64,000 nucleotides of DNA from Chamaecrista fasciculata (taxonomy: Eukaryota; Streptophyta; Magnoliopsida; Fabales; Fabaceae): assembly GCA_003254925.1 (NCBI GenBank), contig QANZ01018074.1, positions 37,612 through 101,611 of the forward strand, in the 5' to 3' direction. The notes under the pieces are model-generated. The model was not told the origin of the DNA and made no database searches. It was given only the letters and a program-made list of their open reading frames with translations. Below, piece after piece: positions 57,301 through 64,000 of this stretch. Position numbers and translations under genes: made by a program. The stretch's first letter is position 1. Every line of letters starts with the position of its first letter.

Positions 57301-59422
57301 GAAGTGTCAATTTTATTGACAATATATGACGTGGCTAACTCTAAAGATGATACATATTCCGCACTGACTTAAGATGACTTAAAGTTTATACACTTCCATA
57401 TAATATATAAAAACTTGGTCAATGAAATATAAGAGGCTATATAAGCTCCAATGTTTCCCCTGCCCCTACACCGACCAAGAAAACACCTCACATGTTCAGA
57501 CTGAAGACGCGCCCATTTTCATGTTCATGGTCCATTAGTTGAAGGTTTTAACAAATTTTTAGGGAAGTTGTATGCTAATGCAGCAAAATCTATTAGGCTT
57601 CCATGGTGAGTTGAATCCTGTTAATGGAAATAGTGTAATTATTACTTTTTATTATTTTGGGGGTGAGCCTTGGCGCAACAGTAAGGTTGCTGCCTGGTCA
57701 CGGGTTCAAATCCTATAAACAGCCTCTCTGCAAAACAGGGGTAAGGTTGCGTACATCTTGACCTTCCTCAGACCCCACCTAGTGGGAGACTTGTGCACTG
57801 GGGCCGCCCTTATTACTTTTTATTATTTTATTTCACTTTTTTTTCTAAAGAAAGAAGCTAAAAGATGTGATTATTTTGTAATTTCACTGCTTAAGACCCT
57901 CTTTCTGGTTAGGGTCTTTTTTTAACCAAGACATGTCTATTGTTAGACCTTATTCCATTTCTTTCCTGGTGAATCAGTTGGGCTGTGTTTAGTTGGTCGA
58001 GATACCACTTGATCATAATTCTGGAAAATCAGATAAATCTATGCGTACAAAGATGCATATAATTAATGACTTTAGTATGCTTCAAACATTCAATTGGTGT
58101 GTGATCCAATAGTCTGCTAATTTGGATGTGTTTATGTTTCTATTTGCTAAAATGACTCATTTAAACACCAAAGTGAAAATATATGACATTGATGGTGATT
58201 ATGATCAAGTTGCATATTGTACTTAGTAGGAATGCTTCATTTACAGAACATTGTATAAGCAGTTGTCGTGATTTAGTTTCTTCTGGCCTTGTAACTCAAG
58301 TTTTCATTGATTTAAGCAATTATTGGGCTTGAACTGAGATTATGCAATATCTAATATTTGGATTATACGGTTCAGTATGAAAAAATATTGAAGTTCATCT
58401 CAACTGCTAAGAGTGAAGGTGCAACTATTTTGACTGGTGGATCTCGCCCCAAGGTATGCTTTTTCCTCTTGTATATATTTTTCAATTGTGCATTGCTGAT
58501 TTTATGTGATTGTAAGATTATTTGAACAAGTTTTTCAAATTGACAGCATTTAAAGAAGGGGTTCTTTGTTGAACCAACCATCATAACTGATGTAACTACC
58601 TCTATGCAAATTTGGAGAGAAGAAGTTTTTGGACCCGTTCTCTGTGTAAAAACATTTAGTACTGAGGAAGAAGCTATTGAGCTAGCAAATGACACCCAGT
58701 AAGTTATTGTCTAAACTGATACTACACTGACTGGTTATTCCTTTCTTTTTTTTTTTTTGGCCCTTCCTTTATATGTGGATCAATGTCTGAGTTATATATA
58801 AACTTCATCTTCCATAGATATGGCTTAGCCGCTGCTGTTTTATCTAATGATCTAGAAAGATGCGAGCGCATAGCTAAGGTAAGACTAATCCTAGATTGTC
58901 AGAAAACCAACAAAAATAATTTGATTGTTTCTGTATTTGAATAGTTTATTTTGCTTCATGCCAGGCTTTTCAGGCGGGAATTGTATGGGTCAATTGCTCT
59001 CAGCCATGCTTCACCCAAGCCCCATGGGGAGGCACTAAACGTAGTGGTTTTGGGCGTGATTTAGGAGAATGGTATGATGAAGAAATATTTTGCACAAGTT
59101 TTGTGAAACCTAAGGCTTAAACCTTTAAATATAATAAATTAATAAGAAAAGTTCTCTCCTGTGACCATAGAATAAATACTGAAGAAATCTGGCATACGCT
59201 AAAGAGAAAAAAAGCTTCCTCTTTGATTTGTAGAATCTGAAAAAATTGCTAACCCTATCTTGTATGACTGTTGAGCATCGTTTGAACATTGGAGGCAAAA
59301 TTTAATTTATTTTATTTTATTTGATTTTCAGGGGACTTGATAACTACTTGAGTGTGAAGCAAGTGACTCAATATATATCTGATGAACCTTGGGGCTGGTA
59401 CAAGCCTCCTTCAAGGCTGTGA
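54315..59422 (+). CDS. ALDH10: Aminoaldehyde dehydrogenase, ALDH10 family (BADH-like), peroxisomal
   Basis: Fifteen GT-AG exons: 54315-54423, 54826-54968, 55068-55148, 55242-55390, 55775-55867, 55952-56075, 56249-56314, 56495-56561, 56750-56826, 57072-57185, 58376-58453, 58547-58698, 58818-58878, 58965-59071, 59332-59422. They join to 503 aa, the usual ALDH10 length. The Rossmann/active-site landmarks are present: PWNYPL (N162), [18 protein letters not shown] (general base E260), and [11 protein letters not shown] with nucleophile C294. Aromatic box residues Y163, W170, W288 and W459 match those of spinach BADH. The enzyme oxidises omega-aminoaldehydes from polyamine catabolism (e.g. 4-aminobutanal, 3-aminopropanal) with NAD+. 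The position equal to spinach Ala441 is Ile444 (QAGIVWVN), the state associated with poor betaine-aldehyde activity. The C-terminal SRL is a type-1 peroxisomal signal. Confidence 0.95.
57639..57829 (+). mobile_element. Au-type SINE with 20-bp target duplication in ALDH10 intron 10
   Basis: The body 57659-57809 has box A-like CTTGGCGCAACAGTAAGG, box B-like GGTTCAAATCC, and then 'cagcctctctgcaaaacagg', 'taaggttgcgtac', 'cagaccccacctagtgggag' and 'gtgcactggg', the characteristic order of the plant Au SINE. It is flanked by TTATTACTTTTTATTATTTT at 57639-57658 and 57810-57829. It sits in the 1190-bp intron between exons 10 and 11, on the same strand as the gene. Confidence 0.93.
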
Positions 59423-60846
59423 TGATATTTTGTAGTATTACATAATATGTAGAACAGCAGAACCGGTTTGTGTAGTTTTATTTTATTTTATTTTCTTATG
59501 GAATCTTCTGTATGTATACGAAAATAGCTCAATGAATGTTTTATTATGGGAGACAAGAGGGTCACTATCCTTAGGTTTTCACAGGTTCACACATTCCCAC
59601 TTCCTTATTCTCTATAACAGGATATTTTAACATAAAATTATTAAATTTTAATTATGTGTGGTTAGTGACAGTAATGTTTATAAATTAAATATATAACCTC
59701 TACCTTTATGAGGGGTTTTGGGGTGTGAGTTGAAGTGTTAAACATCTTCTCATACTTTTATGAATTATTAATCAGGATATCTGTTAATTATATGACAAGT
59801 AATATTATATTTTCAACAAAAAATTCTTGTTAACACTTGAACTTCAACAATTGTTTTATAATAAGAGTTCAGGTGTAACATCAAGTCATAGTTTGAATTT
59901 TAACACTTGAACATATATTTTAATATAAGTTAAGAAAATGGAGTTATAGTTTCCTTATAATTTTAGCCAATTGTTATACACTTGATCCAATGACTCCTAA
60001 ACAGATGCAGAATTCAAATCTGTTCTTTGAAACCACGTTATACATCTGATTATATTAATCTATGTATAGCTCTTGCATGTATAGTCATTCCAGTGTGGCA
60101 AACTTTTCTCAAGTTGCTTTTGTTTTGAGCAAAAACTGACTTTCCACTTCATGAGTCACAGCTTTTCTTCTTTTCTTTCATGATTGAAAGGTTATATTTA
60201 TTGATTTATTGTGGAGGTCCTCCTTGGGACAACCATTTCAGTCGTTTCTCAATATTTTGGAGTCCACTCTTACCATGTTCTTTTCCACTCAACTTTTTAA
60301 AACAACTTGATGCATTCCAACAACAATAATAACGTGGCCAACTCTTCTTTTCTGCTCTTTTCCCTTTCAAAATTACCTTAATCAATCCACACTCACATTA
60401 TTCTCGCCACACACAGCCAAGTTTGTTGTAAAGGTCTAAACTCTAAAGGATATTCTTTTGATCACTAAATACCTAGATTTCAAAATAATTTAATATCTTC
60501 TTACCGATCTTCAAACCTATACCCCACAAGATAAAATTTCAAAGTTTTCCATTTATTTCATTATTAGTCCAAAATATGAATATGCTTGATTTTTGTCGCA
60601 TCTCTAAACTAAACAATTGACTTAGATGGATGTCTTAATAAGTAAATTGACAGAAAAAAAAAATAATCTTTATTTTAAAAAGAAGAAATAATTACAATTT
60701 TATTTTCAACTTATAACTAAGAAGGATGATGTTTCTTTCTTTTTCTATTAACTCACTCACTAGTTTTTAAGATATATATGAGAGAAAAATTGTTTATTTT
60801 AATTATAAAATGTTAAAGATAACAACAAAAATTAAATGGAATCAGA
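59423..60846. other. Intergenic, no recognised gene
   Basis: Begins with the ALDH10 3' UTR (AATGAATGTTTTATTATGG near 59530 is plausible 3'-end sequence). The rest is AT-rich without coding signal. Confidence 0.5.
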
Positions 60847-61261
60847 AAAAATTAAGGGTAAATTACACTTTGGTACCATGTGATTTGACCCTATTTCACT
60901 TTGGTACCCTATGGTTTGAAACTTGACATTTTGGTACCCTATGGTATTCTCCCTTAACACTTTGGTACCCTTTGGAGTTATTTTGTAATTTTAACCATAA
61001 CAAATTTTGCAAAAATTACATATTGACCCCAAAAAATTTTCAAAAAATTATAAATATGTCCTTGGATACATATTATCTAGGGACTAAAATGAAAACTTTA
61101 AAAAAAATTAGGGTCAATATGTAATTTTTGAAAAATTTGGTATGGTTAAAATTACAAAATAGCTCCAAAAGGTATCAAAGTGTAATGGAGAATATCACAT
61201 GGTACCAAAGTGTCAGGTTTCAAATCACAAGGTACCAAAGTGTAATTTACCCAAAAATTAA
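60847..61261. mobile_element. MULE-type MITE with perfect 9-bp target duplication
   Basis: The element 60856-61252 (397 bp) begins GGGTAAATTACACTTTGGTACC and ends with the inverse GGTACCAAAGTGTAATTTACCC (quoted in part). Inverted repeats extend about 170 bp ('gtaattttaaccata' versus 'tatggttaaaattac'). It is flanked by AAAAATTAA at 60847-60855 and 61253-61261. The terminal 11 bases equal those of Pack-MULE copy 2. Confidence 0.93.
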
Positions 61262-61510
61262 GTACTAAAACAGAATTCATTTATAATTTGAAAACCAAAA
61301 TGAGACTTTGACAAAATTTTATAATATCTATTAAATTAAATATTTTTTTATCATTATAAACCTCAGCTATTGTAACCAGACCTCCGAGTAAAAAAGTATT
61401 ACTCTGCCATTACTAATGCTATCTCTTTTTATTTTGAATCTTTATTGAGATGGTCATTGCAAATTATGATATGTTTTTATTGTTATTAAAATTTGCTATA
61501 GTTTCTCTTT

Positions 61511-62471
61511 GGCTCCGTTTGGTAGCATTTGAGGTATGTAAAGGAAAGGGTTTTACAAAGGAAAAATTGTGAGGGTAAGGAAAAGTAGTTGAGGGAATGT
61601 AAAGTAGGTAAAAATTGAAAGTGTTTGGTATAAAAAGGTAGGGGAGGGAAAGTAAAATAGATATAGAAAAAAATGACAAAAATGCCCTTTAAAATGTTTG
61701 GTGTAAAAAGGTATGGAAGTGGAAGTAAAATAGATATAAAAGGAAAAGGACTGAAATACCCTTTCCACAATCACCACAAGATTACTTTTTTATTTTCAAA
61801 AAGGTCCCTCTTCAGTTGCTGCAGGGACTAAGGTGAAATAAAAAAGTCAACAACTGGGGCCAAAATAGTATTTTAGCGAGGCCACTGTTTATCACTTTCT
61901 TCACTTCTTCTTCTCCGCTTTTCAAGCTCACTCCCAATAGTTTTCTGATATCACCACCATTCCCCTTTCTGACGCCCAAAATTTCACTGAAATCAACAAA
62001 ACAATTCTCCGATCTCTGACAACAATACCGAAATCATCGCCGAGTGAACCGATTCGGCTTCCAATTCGACAATTAATCCTACATTGGTACTTTTTGTCTT
62101 CTCTCTGAACTCTAATTACCAAGCTCTCCAAGTCCAACCACTTGGAGGTGGGATTACAAAGCTGCGAAGAAGATGATGGAGGAAGAGGAAGAAGACGATG
62201 GAGCCATAGAGGGCTTGGTGGAGAAGAGGAAGAAGACGATAGAGGAAGAGGAAGAAGATAGGGGCAAATGGGGTATTTCATGTCTAATTCCCTCAGTAAA
62301 TAGAGAAACCGGACCAATTGAGAAGGAAAACAATTTCCACTATGTAATGTAAATTGAATTACAATGTAATCCATTTTACTGATCCATATAAACATTACCA
62401 AACAATAGATTTTATTGGAGTTTGTGCACTTTTACTTTACATGGCTTATTTCCCACCTACCAAACGGGCCC
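61511..62471. mobile_element. Non-autonomous DNA transposon with GGCNCCGTTTGGTAG ends
   Basis: The left end GGCTCCGTTTGGTAG and right end CTACCAAACGGGCCC are inverted repeats, and the regions just inside are also related in reverse ('ccatgtaaagtaaaag' type words). The GGGCCCGTTTGGTAG style is typical of hAT or PIF/Harbinger MITEs. No target duplication could be fixed. The interior has a GAGGAAGAAGA-rich stretch (62175-62260) and an AT-rich part with a 'gtttggtataaaaaggta' direct repeat (about 61624 and 61698). Confidence 0.6.
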
Positions 62472-62735
62472 TTTGTTGCTAACAAGTAACAGGGATTACT
62501 ACGAAGAGGCAAGTAACATCTGTTTGTTCCTTTGCCAATGCCATGGCCCATGACACATGGAGGCTTATATATATATGGACCCCAAAATCCTATGACTCAT
62601 GGAGGCATAATATTACATGTGTCAATGCTGCGAGATTTTGTCGTCATTACACGTGTAATGCCTTGTGATGTATATTCTTTTTTCGTATCACTTACGTTTA
62701 AAAATTTTAAAATATGGTAGCCTTATTTTTTTCAC

Positions 62736-62766
<31 letters not shown>

Positions 62767-62767
62767 G

Positions 62768-62800
<33 letters not shown>

Positions 62801-63614
62801 TAAAAAAATTATATATAACTTAATCAAATTAAGTATAGATTAATCAGATTTAAAAATATATAATTTATTAATCTATTAATCAAATCCACGGTAGGCCCGG
62901 AAAGCGAGGACGTCCTATGTAAAAGAAGATTCCAGGTATCTTCTTCATTCTCCGTAATTCGGATCACTTTTGAGTTGCTCTCTATTATGCTCACAGAAAA
63001 AATCAGCCAAAATGAAATAACCAGATGAAGAATAATATTTAATAAGCTTATAAGCGTAAATAGTCTGAATTTGCACACAAAGAAACAAAGATTGTTAATC
63101 AAAAGCGTAGATTCATTAGCCAACTTATGAAGAAAGATAATGAGCAAGTTTACGAGTCAGCCACTAAATTTCGTATAACCTCGAGGAAGAAAGAAAAGAT
63201 AAGATGGAAGGAAACTTCCTATTTCTGGATCCACGTGAAAATCCCTTTTTATCTTGTTGGGTAAAAAACAATTTGCACAATTCACACACAAATTAGAAGC
63301 GTCCTTCCTTCTCCTTTTATAGTTTTTTTTTGGGCCAAAATCCTATTCTGATCGCATATCCATCTTTACCTTCCTCTCTCATCTTTACCTACATACATTG
63401 CACGTTCAGATATTTTTGTCTATGCGTTTATCTTTCGGTACTCGAGGGGTGAAAATGAAAGCAATTACAGTGAAATCGTAGAAAAGGGACAAAAATTAAA
63501 TATAATGATTGAGCTTGTTGTCTTTTACCAGAAGCTGAGCCTTCTTCTTCTTCTCGAAAATAGTTGCGAACCGCTTCGGGCTTGACGGGATCTGAGATTT
63601 CGCTGCTTGAGAAT
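62472..63614. other. Intergenic and upstream region of the KJC-type gene
   Basis: Contains the (AATGAT)n microsatellite and otherwise AT-rich sequence. 'tgggcc' at about 63331 is a site II-like motif 280 bp before the ATG. TTGTCTTTTACCAG at about 63518-63531 could be the acceptor of a 5' UTR intron. A - strand open frame at 63670-63428 only mirrors the first exon and leader. Confidence 0.4.
62742..62797. repeat. (AATGAT)n microsatellite
   Basis: About nine tandem copies of the hexamer AATGAT, ending in AATAATA. Confidence 0.93.
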
Positions 63615-63672
63615 ATGGGAATTGCAGAGGAGGCAGTCGTCGCTGTGATCATGGTTGGAGGACCCACCAAAG
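63615..63672 (+). CDS. KJC1: First coding exon of a GDP-mannose pyrophosphorylase-like (KONJAC) protein, cut by window edge
   Basis: ATG at 63615 encodes MGIAEEAVVAVIMVGGPTK plus one base of the next codon, then GTATGAATGG, a good 5' splice site. VAVIMVGGPTKG is the start of the nucleotidyltransferase fold in the plant alpha-type GMPP-like proteins (Arabidopsis KJC1/KJC2), where it leads into a G-T-R-F-R-P-L signature. KJC proteins stimulate VTC1 GDP-mannose pyrophosphorylase and support glucomannan synthesis in the cytosol. Only 19 full codons are visible; the remainder of the window (63673-64000) is intron. The family call is strong for its length but rests on this one motif. Confidence 0.75.
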
Positions 63673-64000
63673 GTATGAATGGATTAATTAATTTCAGATT
63701 CTATGAGCAGTGAGCAATTCATAGTTTACAATTTTCGTATTCTCAAATCTTGAGTTCGTGAATGAATGCCTTAAATTTGATCGGATATTCTGTTTACTGA
63801 TAGTGTTCTTAGTTATTTCCCCCTTCTTCCTCAATCTCTTTTCGTCTTTGGTCCAGAATCTCCATGTATTCCTGTGTAGTACTTTAAATTTCTCTGTACT
63901 GGCTTTTATGAGAAATGTGGTGGCTGGATCGCAATTTTTTGTTGCCTAGACCTAAATTCCTCTTGGTATATTATTAATTGATTATTATTTGGTTGGGGCT
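63673..64000 (+). other. Intron 1 of the KJC-type gene (continues beyond window)
   Basis: T-rich intron-like sequence after the 63672/63673 donor; no acceptor followed by coding sequence before the edge. A short open frame at 63758-63949 has no homology. Confidence 0.55.

Noticed and set aside
57660..57715. tRNA gene in ALDH10 intron 10
   Set aside because: Same reason: it is the head of an Au-type SINE with a 20-bp duplication.
59034..59040. Thr455 (QPCFTQAP) first considered as the ALDH10 specificity residue
   Set aside because: Alignment by the conserved Trp (W459 here, W456 in spinach) shows the specificity position is Ile444 instead.

Overview
The window is nuclear DNA of a eudicot plant. 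It is AT-rich, its genes carry many short GT-AG introns, and plant-specific families are present (ALDH10, a chloroplast VKOR-thioredoxin fusion, ZF-HD and CCD4 fragments, plant SINEs, Mutator-like elements). I cannot name the species from sequence alone.

Five protein-coding genes are supported. (1) LTO1, + strand, 665-3631, six exons, 362 aa: a chloroplast disulfide-forming VKOR-thioredoxin enzyme. (2) An intronless seven-bladed WD40 protein of the JINGUBANG type, - strand, 29029-30210, 393 aa. (3) Alpha-N-acetylglucosaminidase (NAGLU, GH89), + strand, 42916-51336, 19 exons, 816 aa, with one apparent GA-AG intron. (4) An ALDH10 aminoaldehyde dehydrogenase, + strand, 54315-59422, 15 exons, 503 aa, with a peroxisomal SRL tail and the isoleucine that usually marks poor betaine-aldehyde activity. 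(5) The first coding exon of a KONJAC-type GDP-mannose pyrophosphorylase-like protein, + strand, from 63615, continuing past the right edge. They share no pathway; this is ordinary plant gene order, not a cluster.

Most of the rest is transposon-derived. 5.2-18 kb is a nest of Mutator-like elements (MULEs). Two near-identical Pack-MULEs (5561-6977 and 7993-9407, the second with a perfect 9-bp target duplication) carry a chimera in which an NDR1/HIN1-like (LEA-2) fragment sits between two fragments of a carotenoid cleavage dioxygenase 4 gene. A truncated plastid-protein-like exon lies between them. A MULE at 12705-15009 has very long terminal inverted repeats and degenerate AAACCCTAAA tracts. 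A related element at 15738-17964 carries a broken zinc-finger homeodomain (ZHD) gene. The last two share an internal ~90-bp module present eight times.

18-29 kb, 30-42 kb and 59-63.5 kb are long intergenic tracts with MITEs, SINEs, LTR fragments, microsatellites and a 14-bp minisatellite. Introns also carry insertions: a solo LTR with 5-bp target duplication and a fold-back MITE in NAGLU, and an Au-type SINE with a 20-bp target duplication in ALDH10. A decayed Caulimoviridae-like fragment lies at 51987-52410, and a hAT MITE with 8-bp target duplication lies between NAGLU and ALDH10. I see no CRISPR, rRNA or functional tRNA genes. The strongest unusual items are the CCD4/NHL and ZHD gene captures and the GA-AG intron.
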